NCBI RefSeq assembly: GCF_012295525.1
Contig: NZ_CP051167.1
Coordinates: 62,001-126,000, forward strand
Reading direction: 5' to 3'
Origin: Oxynema aestuarii AP17
Lineage (GTDB): Bacteria > Cyanobacteriota > Cyanobacteriia > Cyanobacteriales > Laspinemataceae
DNA length: 64,000 nt
In this document: positions 28,064 to 36,365 of the stretch, in pieces
Numbering within the stretch: position 1 is the stretch's first letter
Layout: every line of letters starts with the position of its first letter
The notes under the pieces: model-generated
What the model saw: the letters and a program-made list of their open reading frames with translations, nothing else
Told to the model about the DNA's origin: nothing
Databases searched by the model: none
Program-made: the position numbers and the translations under genes

Positions 28064-28406
28064 GGCAATAACTCGATTGACGTTTAGGGTATGACGATTT
28101 TTAGGAAAATCTTCCTCAATTGAATCGTAGCAATAACTCCCCCAAGTCGTCAATCTAGGGCTTTAGATAAAAAATGGTAAACCATTGGATAAAATGACTC
28201 TATTGACTTCATCCTTTTCTCGAAAACTTTAAATAATTAATCATTTTTTGAGGGGTTTTACGGTCAAAAAACTAGATCGGACAACGGCGATCGCCACTTC
28301 TGCGGTTGAGCGATCGCGCAGACCCGATCGCCCGTTCCTCAGTCGCAATTTCCCGTACAATTAAAACTTTGCCCTTAATTTTCTCAATCCATCGGTAAGC
28401 GCGCGG
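28064..28406. other. Divergent intergenic region
   Basis: About 340 bp between the FmdB-like gene and the glycosyltransferase. A small hairpin (AATGGT/ACCATT, 28173-28186) is the only structure seen; no gene is supported. Confidence 0.4.
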
Positions 28407-29360
28407 ATGACTAAACTGATTATCCAAATTCCTTGTTATAACGAGGAACGAACCCTCGGCGTCACCTTGAGCGAATTACCTCGCCAGTTGCCCGGAATCG
28501 ACCAAATTGAATGGTTGATCGTGGACGATGGGAGTCGCGATCGCACCGTAGAAGTCGCCAAAGCTTGTGGGGTCGATCGCATCGTCCGCCTCGGAAGTAA
28601 CCAAGGGTTGGCGAAAGCTTTTATGGCAGGTTTGGAAGCCTCTTTAAAAGCGGGAGCGGATATTATTGTGAACACCGATGCGGACAATCAATACTGTGCG
28701 GAAGATATTCCCAAACTGATCGAACCCATTTTATTGGGAGACGCGGAAATCACGATTGGCGAACGTCCGATCGCCGATATCGAGCATTTTTCACCCACTA
28801 AAAAAGCGCTCCAACGCCTCGGGAGTTGGGTCGTTCGTTTGGCGAGCAATACGAAGATTCCCGACGCTCCGAGTGGTTTTCGCGCCTTCAGTCGGGAAGC
28901 GGCGATGCGTCTCAATGTTTTTAATGAATATACTTATACTCTGGAAACGATTATTCAAGCGGGACAAAAGGGAATGGCGATTACTTCGGTTCCCATCCGC
29001 ACGAATGGTTTTTTACGACCGTCGCGTTTAGTCAAAAGTATTCCCGCCTATATTCGGCGATCGATTTTTACAATTTTTCGGATTTTTATGACGTACAAAC
29101 CTTTACGGTTTTTCCTCATTTTGGGGAGTTTTCCGTTTGGGTTGGGATTTATTCTCGGCGTTCGCTGGATTGTTTATTTTTTGATGGGAACGGAACGCAC
29201 GCGGATTCCGAGTTTAATTCTGGCGGCGATTTTAATGTTGATGGGCTTTCAATTATGGATGTTGGGCTTAGTGGCGGATTTAATGGCGGTGAATCGCAAG
29301 TTACTCGAAGAAATCCAGTTGCGCTTGAGGCGATCGGAGATTGAAAAAGAACGGAAGTAG
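28407..29360 (+). CDS. Family 2 glycosyltransferase with two C-terminal transmembrane helices
   Basis: A 317-residue GT-A enzyme of the dolichyl/undecaprenyl-phosphate sugar synthase type. The N-terminal IQIPCYNEERTLG, LIVDDGSRDRT and NTDADNQY (DxD-like) motifs bind the nucleotide sugar and metal. Two hydrophobic segments lie at about 230-255 and 270-292. Such enzymes load a sugar on a lipid carrier at the cytoplasmic membrane. It has no glycan cluster around it. Confidence 0.85.
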   Translation: MTKLIIQIPCYNEERTLGVTLSELPRQLPGIDQIEWLIVDDGSRDRTVEVAKACGVDRIVRLGSNQGLAKAFMAGLEASLKAGADIIVNTDADNQYCAEDIPKLIEPILLGDAEITIGERPIADIEHFSPTKKALQRLGSWVVRLASNTKIPDAPSGFRAFSREAAMRLNVFNEYTYTLETIIQAGQKGMAITSVPIRTNGFLRPSRLVKSIPAYIRRSIFTIFRIFMTYKPLRFFLILGSFPFGLGFILGVRWIVYFLMGTERTRIPSLILAAILMLMGFQLWMLGLVADLMAVNRKLLEEIQLRLRRSEIEKERK

Positions 29361-29369
29361 GAATTTGAG

Positions 29370-29396
29370 ATTTTAGATTTTAGATTTTAGATTTTA
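29370..29396. repeat. Heptamer repeat (ATTTTAG)n
   Basis: Three full ATTTTAG units plus a partial one directly after the glycosyltransferase stop. The complement is the (ATCTAAA)n heptamer found at four other sites in the window. Confidence 0.8.
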
Positions 29397-29432
29397 TGGT
29401 GGTTTCAAATAAGAATGAGACACAATATCTGT

Positions 29433-29460
29433 GTAGAGGTGATTCGCGAATCACCTCTAC
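29433..29460. repeat. Perfect 28-bp palindrome (GTAG...CTAC family)
   Basis: Fully self-complementary 28-mer with half-site GTAGAGGTGATTCG. It differs from the copy at 36676-36703 only at paired positions, so both stay perfect palindromes. Confidence 0.85.
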
Positions 29461-29531
29461 AGGGTGTGGGTAAACTGACTCTTAAAGGCGCTGTAAATGC
29501 CAGAATCTGTCTCAATCTAAATTGAAATGAC

Positions 29532-29558
29532 TTTAGATTTTAGATTTTAGATTTTTAG
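29532..29558. repeat. Heptamer repeat (TTTAGAT)n
   Basis: About three and a half heptamer units in the same orientation as the array at 29370, on the far side of the 28-bp palindrome. Confidence 0.8.
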
Positions 29559-29580
29559 AGATTACAAAGATAAATATAAA

Positions 29581-29607
29581 GTAGGGGTTTGGTTACCAAA
29601 GCCCTAC
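29581..29607 (-). terminator. GTAGGG...CCCTAC hairpin after the osmoprotectant operon
   Basis: A 12-bp stem with one mismatch (GTAGGGGTTTGG and CCAAAGCCCTAC, loop TTA), 41 bp past the last gene of the minus-strand operon. It lacks a strong T-run, so it may work as a 3' stabilising hairpin; it also belongs to the GTAG...CTAC palindrome group. Confidence 0.45.
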
Positions 29608-29647
29608 AATCTCAAACAAGGCTCTTAATGTTTATAATAATAATCTC

Positions 29648-30580
29648 TTATTGGCCAAAATTTTTCTCAGCTAAAAACTCGGCGACTACATTTTTAACTT
29701 TGCGAAATTCACCATCGACTTGATAGTTCAACTGGCGCATTTCGGCGGCAGAAATGTTGCCGGAAATTTGGCCGATAACTTCGGCAAGTTCGGGATATTT
29801 TTCTAAGGTTTCTTGGCGAATGACGGGGATCGCTTCGTATGGAGGGAAATATTTTTTATCGTCTTCTAGAACGACTAAATTGAGGGTTTCGATCAAGCCG
29901 TCGGTGGAGTTGGCGGCGATCGCGTCTACCTTATTGTTGACTAAGGCGCGGTACATTAACCCTAAATCCATAATTTCCGGACTGCTGGAAAACTTGAGGT
30001 TGTAAGTGTCCGACAAGCCGGGAAAACCATCTTCGCGCGAGATGAATTCGTAACCAAAGCCTGCTTCCCATTCGGGGGCGTAGCGAGCTAAATCGGAAAT
30101 AGTTTTTAACTGATATTTTTGGGCATCTTCGTTCCGAACGACGATAGCGTAAGTATTTTGAAAGCCGAGGGATTGACCCACTTCTAAATTAAATTGCTGT
30201 CGATATTCTTCGGCAACAATTTGATAAACTTTTTGGGGATTACTTATCGGTTTTTTGTTTAAAATTGCACTCAGAGCCGTTCCGGTATATTCGACATAGG
30301 CATCAATTTGTCCGGCAACGATCGCCCGATGACAGATAAAAGTTCCGCCTAAATTTAAACGTCTTTGGACTTTTAAATCGGTTTGGTTTTCGATATGTTG
30401 GGCGAGCAGTTCGCCTAAAATGACTTGTTCGGTAAAATTTTTCGAGCCGATCGCCAGGTCGCCACCACCGGAGAACCCGGAGATCGAAGTACTGCACGCC
30501 GCCACCGCCACCGCGACGATCGCGGAAATCAACAACAGGGCGATCGTCTGCCAGCTTTTCTTCGCAAACACTCGACTCAT
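29648..30580 (-). CDS. Osmoprotectant ABC transporter substrate-binding lipoprotein (OpuC/OpuBC type)
   Basis: A 310-residue lipoprotein with signal helix and lipobox VAAC (Cys29). The mature domain is the OpuAC-like periplasmic binding fold (IGSKNFTEQVILGELLAQ, VEYTGTAL, VDAIAANSTDGLIETLNLVVLEDD). The family binds quaternary ammonium compounds such as glycine betaine or choline, or related ligands; the actual ligand here is unknown. Its start overlaps the permease stop by 4 nt (30577-30580), so it is the last gene of a coupled operon. Confidence 0.9.
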   Translation of the reverse strand: MSRVFAKKSWQTIALLLISAIVAVAVAACSTSISGFSGGGDLAIGSKNFTEQVILGELLAQHIENQTDLKVQRRLNLGGTFICHRAIVAGQIDAYVEYTGTALSAILNKKPISNPQKVYQIVAEEYRQQFNLEVGQSLGFQNTYAIVVRNEDAQKYQLKTISDLARYAPEWEAGFGYEFISREDGFPGLSDTYNLKFSSSPEIMDLGLMYRALVNNKVDAIAANSTDGLIETLNLVVLEDDKKYFPPYEAIPVIRQETLEKYPELAEVIGQISGNISAAEMRQLNYQVDGEFRKVKNVVAEFLAEKNFGQ

Positions 30581-31221
30581 TCGTTCGCCGCTCCTTTGGG
30601 GGTGATGTGATTTTCGAGCCAGCCGATCGCGAAATCCGCCAACAACGCCATCAACGCCGCCGGAACGGCCCCCGCGAGAATCAAATCGTTATTGACCATC
30701 GAGATCCCTCGAAAAATAAACACGCCTAACCCTCCGGCGCCGATCGCCGCCGCGATCGTAGCGATCCCGACAGAAATCACCGTAGCTACGCGAATTCCGG
30801 CCAAAATCACCCCTAACGCCAACGGAATCTCGACTTGAACCAATAACTGCCAGTCCGTCATTCCCATTCCGCGTCCGGCTTCGCGCACTGCCGGGTCTAC
30901 ATTGGTAATCCCGGTGTAGGTGTTGCGAATAATCGGCAGCAGGGAATAGAGCATCAACGCCACCATCGCCGGAACTTTGCCGATCCCGCCGAGGAGGGGA
31001 ACGGAAATCAAGAAACCGAACATCGCCAAACTCGGGATTGTCTGCACGATATTGGCGAAAGTCAACACGGTTTGAGATAAGCCGGGCTTGCGGGTGATTA
31101 AAATTCCGAGGGGCAATCCGATCGCCGTCGCCACCAAAATCGCCACGAACACTAAAAACAGGTGTTCGCCCGATCGCAGCAAAATTTCCGATCCGTATCG
31201 TATTAAAAAAAAGTCGTTCAT
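30577..31221 (-). CDS. Osmoprotectant ABC transporter permease
   Basis: A 214-residue inner-membrane permease with about five to six helices and the BPD-transporter EAA-type loop (VDPAVREAGRGMGMTDWQLLVQVEIPLALGVILAG). The ATG at 31221 overlaps the stop of the upstream ATPase gene by 4 nt, which fixes the start and indicates translational coupling; the frame's extension to 31278 is inside the ATPase gene. Only one permease gene is present, so a homodimer is inferred. Confidence 0.92.
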   Translation of the reverse strand: MNDFFLIRYGSEILLRSGEHLFLVFVAILVATAIGLPLGILITRKPGLSQTVLTFANIVQTIPSLAMFGFLISVPLLGGIGKVPAMVALMLYSLLPIIRNTYTGITNVDPAVREAGRGMGMTDWQLLVQVEIPLALGVILAGIRVATVISVGIATIAAAIGAGGLGVFIFRGISMVNNDLILAGAVPAALMALLADFAIGWLENHITPKGAANE

Positions 31222-32009
31222 CCCTGAGACTCCCGGGCGAACGCCGAGGCTTCCACATCTTCGAGCGATCGCAAACAACTGATAAACGCCCGGGCCTCCG
31301 GATCCTCCGATTCGAGAAACTCTGCCGGAGTCCCGAGGGCGACCATTTTACCGCCATGCATCAAGCCGATGCGCGACGCCAAGATAAACGCTTCTTGAAT
31401 GTCGTGGGTAACGAAAACGACCGTTTTCCCGAGTTGTTGCTGCAGGCGGCAAAACTCCTGTTGCAATTCCAAGCGAGTAATCGGGTCGAGGGCGCCGAAC
31501 GGCTCGTCCATCAACATGATTGGCGGGTCCGCCGCCAGAGCGCGGGCGACCCCGACGCGCTGGCGCTGACCTCCGGACAATTGTCTGGGATAGCGGTGTA
31601 AGAACTGTCCCGGGGGATCGAGTCCGACCAATTCGAGCAACTCGACCACCCGAGCTTGAATGCGATCGCGCTCCCAATTGAGCAACGACGGCACCAAGCC
31701 CACATTTTCGGCGATCGTGAAATGGGGAAATAGCCCGTATCCTTGAATCGCGTAACCGATGCGGCGGCGCAGGGCGATCGGATCCCAGCGCGTCGTCGGC
31801 TGACCTTCGACCAACACCTCCCCCGTCGTCGGGACGTAGAGATGATTGATCAACTTCATCGTCGTCGTTTTGCCGCTTCCACTGCGTCCGAGAAGGACGA
31901 GTGTTTCGCCCTGGTGGATCTTGAAATTCAAGTTCGACACCAACGTGCGACGGTTGACGCGGAAGGACACGTCGAAAAACTCGACGGCGTTTTCGTTTTC
32001 CCGTGACAT
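31218..32009 (-). CDS. Osmoprotectant ABC transporter ATP-binding protein
   Basis: A 263-residue ABC ATPase with Walker A GRSGSGKT (residues 41-48), the Q-loop AIQGYGLFPH, signature LSGGQRQRVGVARAL, Walker B IMLMDEP and the switch histidine in FVTHD. It lacks a CBS domain, as in shorter OpuCA-like proteins. ATG 32009 lies 4 bp after the methyltransferase stop; the adjacent TTG is less likely. It is the second gene of the methyltransferase-ATPase-permease-binding-protein unit. Confidence 0.93.
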   Translation of the reverse strand: MSRENENAVEFFDVSFRVNRRTLVSNLNFKIHQGETLVLLGRSGSGKTTTMKLINHLYVPTTGEVLVEGQPTTRWDPIALRRRIGYAIQGYGLFPHFTIAENVGLVPSLLNWERDRIQARVVELLELVGLDPPGQFLHRYPRQLSGGQRQRVGVARALAADPPIMLMDEPFGALDPITRLELQQEFCRLQQQLGKTVVFVTHDIQEAFILASRIGLMHGGKMVALGTPAEFLESEDPEARAFISCLRSLEDVEASAFARESQG

Positions 32010-32013
32010 CAAA

Positions 32014-33276
32014 TTACTTTTTGAATTCGTACACCGCTAACAGACCGTGGGACGCGCCCAACCCCTGTTGCAAGTTCCATTCTAGCTCTCGCAACAGATA
32101 GGCCAATTGCGGTTCGACCAAATTGGCGCGCGGGTCGTCCAAGCGCATATTCGGCGCGCAGCGCACCGCCTTGCGAATCGTGCGGATCGCATCTTGAACC
32201 AGGGGCGGTTCTCCCGCCGGGGGTTCGGTTTGGAGTTTGTGCGGGTTGCGCCAGTGTTCCAAGGCATCCATGCAGGCGTAAACTACCGCATTCCAAGAAT
32301 CTTGCAGCTTGTCGAAAAAGCGATTGAGATGGGGGTGATCCGGATGGGGATGGTACTCGAACAGTAACTGAGATAAATCCGTGCGGGTGTTGATTTGGTG
32401 TAAGGAGTTGACCGCCGCGCGCAGGGGTGGCGCTTCCGGATTGAATTCCCGAGTGTTCATGTGGCGTCCGACCAGGATCGAGCGATCGCACAGACGGCGT
32501 TTCGCCACTTTGACCCCTTTACTCGCCGCAATTTGGGTCACGAAGCGATCGAATTCTTCCCCACCCCAGAAGCGAATCGGGAAGCGTTCGACTTCGATCT
32601 CGCCCCGTGCGTCGGGCGGGTAGATATACGACATCGAATAGGTTTTCATAATCGAGCCGTTATCTTTATTTTCCCCCCAGTAGCACGGCCACTCGTAAGA
32701 ATAGCGTCCCAACAGATCGGCGACGAAAATCGAGCGATCTTCGACATTTTTGCAAATTTGGCCGATCAGTTGCTCGAAAGATTCGTCGTTGAGGTGGGAA
32801 AGAGAACCGTAAGAGGAGAAATACACGTCGTAAGGTGCTTCTCCCGGTTCCATCGGCAATCCTTCGTTGAGATCGCAGACGTTAAATGAGGCTTGAGAAT
32901 GCTTGGCGTGAACTTCTTTGCCTTTTTGGATCATCGCGGGACTGATGTCTACACCTTTGTAGCAACTAATATCCCGGTAACTTAAGACCCGTTCCGGTTC
33001 GGAATCGAGATTGCGAGGGCGTTTCGGCAGGGTGGTGAGAATTCCGAGTCCTTCACCCGCGCCACAGCCCAAATCCATGACTCGAATGCCGCTATTCGCT
33101 TCTCGTTGGCGTTCCACCAACGGTTCGAGAAATTGACTTAATACGGTTCGATTAAAGCGGTCTTCCCAATATCTTCTTACGTTGTCGTGTTTGCCAAATA
33201 GACCCGGAGAATCGCTATCGTAGGCCCCGATTGCAACAGCTTTGGCGTAGTTTTTGAGAACATCAAGTTGCTTCAT
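32014..33276 (-). CDS. Unusual SAM-dependent methyltransferase linked to an OpuC transporter
   Basis: A 420-residue protein. Residues about 40-260 form a class I methyltransferase fold with motif I DLGCGAGEG (68-76) and the acidic residue of motif II in KGVDIS (D110). A C-terminal region of about 150 residues (from about 270) is helical and matches nothing I recognise. It is longer than the glycine/sarcosine and dimethylglycine N-methyltransferases (about 270-280 residues). Only 4 bp separate it from the osmoprotectant transporter genes, so it may N-methylate an amino acid to a betaine-type solute. Substrate is not determinable here. Confidence 0.75.
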   Translation of the reverse strand: MKQLDVLKNYAKAVAIGAYDSDSPGLFGKHDNVRRYWEDRFNRTVLSQFLEPLVERQREANSGIRVMDLGCGAGEGLGILTTLPKRPRNLDSEPERVLSYRDISCYKGVDISPAMIQKGKEVHAKHSQASFNVCDLNEGLPMEPGEAPYDVYFSSYGSLSHLNDESFEQLIGQICKNVEDRSIFVADLLGRYSYEWPCYWGENKDNGSIMKTYSMSYIYPPDARGEIEVERFPIRFWGGEEFDRFVTQIAASKGVKVAKRRLCDRSILVGRHMNTREFNPEAPPLRAAVNSLHQINTRTDLSQLLFEYHPHPDHPHLNRFFDKLQDSWNAVVYACMDALEHWRNPHKLQTEPPAGEPPLVQDAIRTIRKAVRCAPNMRLDDPRANLVEPQLAYLLRELEWNLQQGLGASHGLLAVYEFKK

Positions 33277-33444
33277 ACACTCTGTCCCTCAGTGTTGTTT
33301 GTGGCCACCCGCGAACAAGTGACGAATTTTGTTTTAGATTTTGACCGCTTTGCCTGTGGCTTTTTACAGTCGTTCGACTCCCTCGGTTGATGTTGAAAGA
33401 TCGAATTGTGGTTGAAAATTTGCCATTTTCTGCGCGATCGCCCC

Positions 33445-33570
33445 GATTTGACTGCTAAGATAAATCGTAGGAATCCTACGGCTTGGGCGGTCTGCCTAGA
33501 CCATCTAAGCACTTATCGGGCTATCTGTTAAGCGCCAAGCGAACATTTCGCTCGTGGCGAGCGGTTTTTT
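33445..33570 (+). ncRNA. Candidate small RNA antisense to the amidotransferase-methyltransferase spacer
   Basis: On the plus strand three hairpins occur in a row: GTAGG-AAT-CCTAC (33467-33479), GGTCT-GCCT-AGACC (33489-33502) and a long terminator-like stem with small bulge (CGCCA/TGGCG plus AGCGAA/TTCGCT, 33533-33559) followed by GCGGTTTTTTG. No plus-strand gene lies upstream, so the terminator would end a separate short transcript of about 100 nt. A possible -10 (TAAGAT or GATAAA) lies near 33456. On the minus strand the same DNA would be part of the operon mRNA. Confidence 0.4.
33533..33570 (+). terminator. Plus-strand rho-independent terminator inside the minus-strand locus
   Basis: An 11-bp interrupted stem with a 3-nt loop region is followed by six T residues (33565-33570). 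It works only on the plus strand, since no T-run follows on the minus strand. Confidence 0.7.
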
Positions 33571-33573
33571 GTG

Positions 33574-33606
33574 TGACCTTTGTCTGGCTTTTGTCTGACG
33601 TTTGTC
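33574..33606. repeat. Three contiguous 11-bp direct repeats
   Basis: TGACCTTTGTC, TGGCTTTTGTC and TGACGTTTGTC follow each other without gaps, with a fourth partial TTGAC. The spacing is one helical turn, as for a multimeric regulator site. They lie 13 bp past the amidotransferase stop codon (minus strand) and directly after the plus-strand terminator. Confidence 0.7.
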
Positions 33607-33619
33607 TTGACTTCAAACC

Positions 33620-35122
33620 CTAGAGTGGGCGTTCGGACCAACGGGCGACGTTATCTAAAATTGGTTCCGGACGGTCGAAAACGTCCATAAAGATTTGATG
33701 GTAGTAACATTCTTCAGGCGATCGCAGATTTGCATCGGGATGCTGCCGCGCGTAGCCTTGTGCTGCTTCGGGATCGATCGCCGAGGCGAGCATTTCGCTC
33801 AACAAATCGACGGTACCACTGCCTTCGTCAAATTGTTCTTTGACGCGCCAGACAATTTGTTCGGGGAGTAAGTCTTCAAAAGTTTTACGCAAAATCCATT
33901 TTTCGGTGACCGGGGAACCGACGAGTTTTAATTTCGCCGGAATGCGTTGTCCCAATTCAATCATTTTCAAATCGAGGAAGGGAACTCGTCCTTCGATGGA
34001 ATGGGCCATCGTCAGGCGATCGACGCGCTGCAAGTTGATATTGTGTAACGAGGTCACCGAACGGCGCAATTCGCGATGGAGGGTCGCTTCGTCGGGAATA
34101 TCTTTGTAGTAGGTGTAGCCTGCAAACAGCTCGTCGGCCCCTTCTCCCGTGAGGATGACTTTGACGTGTTGCGCGGCGAGACGGGAAGTGAAGTAACAGG
34201 GAATCGCGCTGCGAACGAGGTCTTGGTCGTAAGATTCGAGGAAATAGATGATTTCGGGGAGTTTTTCGCGAACTTCCTTCGCGGTAATCGTGTATTCGTG
34301 ATGGATCGTGTCGAGATGCCGGGAGACTAAGCGGGCGGCTTCGAGGTCCTTGCTGCCTTCGATCCCCACGGAGAAGGTGTGCAGGGGGGATTGATGCTGG
34401 CGGGCGATCGCGGCGATCAGGCTGCTGTCGAGTCCGCCGGAGAGAAAGGCGCCGAGGGGAACGTCGCTCATCAAGCGCTTGACGACCGCCGTTTCTAAGG
34501 TTTCGCGCAGGCGGGGAATCCAGTAGTCCGCATCGGTAGCGAGTTCGGGGTCGAGGTCCGGAACGCTGTAGAACGAGGAAAATCCGGAGTCGGAATGGAA
34601 CAGACTCCCGGGGGGAAATTCGCGGACGTTGCGACAATGGGGGGCGATCGCCTTGAGTTCCGAGGCGAACAGGAAAGAACCGTCTTTTTCGCCGTAGTAC
34701 AGGGGTTTGATCCCGATCGGATCGCGCGCCGCAAACAGGGAATCCCCGTCGGCGATCGCAAAAGCGTACATCCCGTCAATCTGCTGTAAAACGTCCGTAC
34801 CGCTTTCTTCGTACAGGTGTAAAATTGCTTCCGTATCGCTGCTGGTGTTGAAGTCGTAGCGATCGCTCAGACCCGAGCGTAACTGTTTGAAATTGTAAAT
34901 TTCCCCGTTGGCGACGATCGCCCGACTTTTTTGACGACCGTAAATCGGTTGATTGCCACCTTCCGGATCCATGATACTCAGGCGACGATGACCCAAGATC
35001 CCCTCGACACTGGTGGAGACAAACATCCCTTCCGCGTCGGGTCCCCGGTGAATCAGGGAATCCATCATCGCTTTAACGCTTGTTTGGTCTTTATCGCCCC
35101 AAATCCCGGCAATACCACACAT
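33620..35122 (-). CDS. Asparagine synthase-like glutamine-dependent amidotransferase
   Basis: A 500-residue cytosolic enzyme. The Ntn glutaminase domain starts with Cys2 (MCGIAGIWG) and has HRRLSIMD and ANGEIYNF. The synthetase domain has the ATP PP-loop SGGLDS (228-233), GEGADELFAGY, the SIEGRVPFLD motif and the catalytic-lysine stretch VKEQFDEGSG, all as in E. coli-type AsnB. It is somewhat shorter than typical AsnB. It may make asparagine or amidate another carboxylate. It lies 343 bp upstream of the methyltransferase on the same strand, which suggests a joint role in a small-molecule pathway. Confidence 0.85.
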   Translation of the reverse strand: MCGIAGIWGDKDQTSVKAMMDSLIHRGPDAEGMFVSTSVEGILGHRRLSIMDPEGGNQPIYGRQKSRAIVANGEIYNFKQLRSGLSDRYDFNTSSDTEAILHLYEESGTDVLQQIDGMYAFAIADGDSLFAARDPIGIKPLYYGEKDGSFLFASELKAIAPHCRNVREFPPGSLFHSDSGFSSFYSVPDLDPELATDADYWIPRLRETLETAVVKRLMSDVPLGAFLSGGLDSSLIAAIARQHQSPLHTFSVGIEGSKDLEAARLVSRHLDTIHHEYTITAKEVREKLPEIIYFLESYDQDLVRSAIPCYFTSRLAAQHVKVILTGEGADELFAGYTYYKDIPDEATLHRELRRSVTSLHNINLQRVDRLTMAHSIEGRVPFLDLKMIELGQRIPAKLKLVGSPVTEKWILRKTFEDLLPEQIVWRVKEQFDEGSGTVDLLSEMLASAIDPEAAQGYARQHPDANLRSPEECYYHQIFMDVFDRPEPILDNVARWSERPL

Positions 35123-35225
35123 AATTCTTTAGTTCTCTTCAATCTCTATATTCAACGCTTCGCCCCGTGCGAGGCATTCGGTGCTTGGATCGATTGCAAC
35201 ACGACACCGAACAGCGACCCTGGAA

Positions 35226-35254
35226 ATTATACATTTTTTTTAGTTTTTATGCAA
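35226..35254 (-). promoter_or_regulatory. Candidate promoter of the amidotransferase gene
   Basis: On the minus strand, -35 TTGCAT (35249-35254), a 17-bp spacer and a consensus -10 TATAAT (35226-35231) lie about 105 bp upstream of the start codon. Confidence 0.55.
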
Positions 35255-35987
35255 GGATTATCGAGGGGGGCTTCCCAGAAATAAACCGTGAAATCTTTTC
35301 CAGAATCATCGTTTCCAGAAAGACATCCCCTCTGAAATTGAGAGACTTTTCCGTCTAAAATAATGCAATAGAATTGCAAGTCCATCGCAAAATTTTCTTT
35401 TAAAAACTAGAGAGACGATGGGGGAAGCGGTTCGAGGAGGGAACTCAGATGCAACTGCTCGAAGTCTGCATCGGCAGTAGTACCGGAGAGAATAGTACCG
35501 GAGAGAAACAGGCGGTTAGAGAAATAGGCATCATCGCAGTGCACGAGATTAAGTTACAGTGAATTGACGATATTCTTAGAGAGTAAAATAACCCCTCAAT
35601 CGGAACGAGTAGAGCGGGGCGATGCGCTATTTTTAACCGTAATTTTGCACCGGATCCGACAAGGGAGGCGATCTCGTCGTCAAGTCCGGCGATCGTCCTG
35701 TGAAGGCAACCCCATCCGGAGCTTACCCTAGCAAAGTGGCTCTACAAGGCTTGTCCGGAGCTGGTCGAACCCTGTTGGGAGCGAAGCCGAAGGGGGGCAA
35801 AGCTTTAAAACTATTGTTTTTGGTAAGATTTTCCATTCAGTTTTAGAGTAGTCAAGGGGGGCTGTAAACCGACTGGAGGCGATCGCCACGGGTCGAACCC
35901 GGTTACCCTCGTATTCGTGGTGGGAACAGTTTGAGAATCCCGTTAATTTGCCGTGATGGCAAGGGGAGGAGATGGAGCGCAAGAAAG
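35255..35987. other. Intergenic region between divergent amidotransferase and response-regulator genes
   Basis: No gene is supported in about 730 bp. It contains a short tandem repeat, AGTACCGGAGAGAAT twice at about 35479-35506, and some palindromic sequence near 35720-35790. The plus-strand regulator gene is preceded by AGGGGAGGAG. Confidence 0.4.
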
Positions 35988-36365
35988 ATGCCTAAGATTC
36001 TATTAGTTGAAGATAATGAAATGAATCGGGATATGTTGTTACGTCGCCTCAAACGGCGCGGTTTTGACGTGGCGATCGCCATTGACGGAGGCCAGGGAGT
36101 GGACATGGCGACCTCGGAAGCTCCGGATCTGATCTTGATGGATATGAGCTTACCCGTCCTCGACGGTTGGGAAGCGACGCGGCGCATCAAAGCCGCCCCA
36201 GAAACTCATTCCATCCCGATTATCGCCCTGACCGCTCATGCGATGTCCGGCGATCGCGAGAAATGCTTGGACGCCGGATGCGACGACTACGACACCAAAC
36301 CTGTAGAGTTTCCCCGATTGCTCGAAAAAATTAAATCTCTCATTTCCAAAGAAGCCACCCCGTAA
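35988..36365 (+). CDS. Single-domain response regulator (CheY-like)
   Basis: A 125-residue receiver domain without output. The acidic pocket (E8, D9), phospho-acceptor Asp52 (LILMDMSLP), the threonine/alanine switch (ALTAHAM) and the lysine in TKPVEF are intact. ATG 35988 begins MPKILLVEDNEMNRD; upstream codons are weak. It lies before the large PAS histidine kinase on the same strand, so a phosphorelay among 35988-41337 genes is likely. Confidence 0.93.
   Translation: MPKILLVEDNEMNRDMLLRRLKRRGFDVAIAIDGGQGVDMATSEAPDLILMDMSLPVLDGWEATRRIKAAPETHSIPIIALTAHAMSGDREKCLDAGCDDYDTKPVEFPRLLEKIKSLISKEATP

Noticed and set aside
33574-33606. CRISPR-like array
   Set aside because: The 11-bp units are contiguous, with no spacers, and no cas genes are in the window.
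35728-35982. 84-codon minus-strand frame upstream of the response regulator
   Set aside because: No SD, no recognisable similarity; it lies across the likely regulator promoter.
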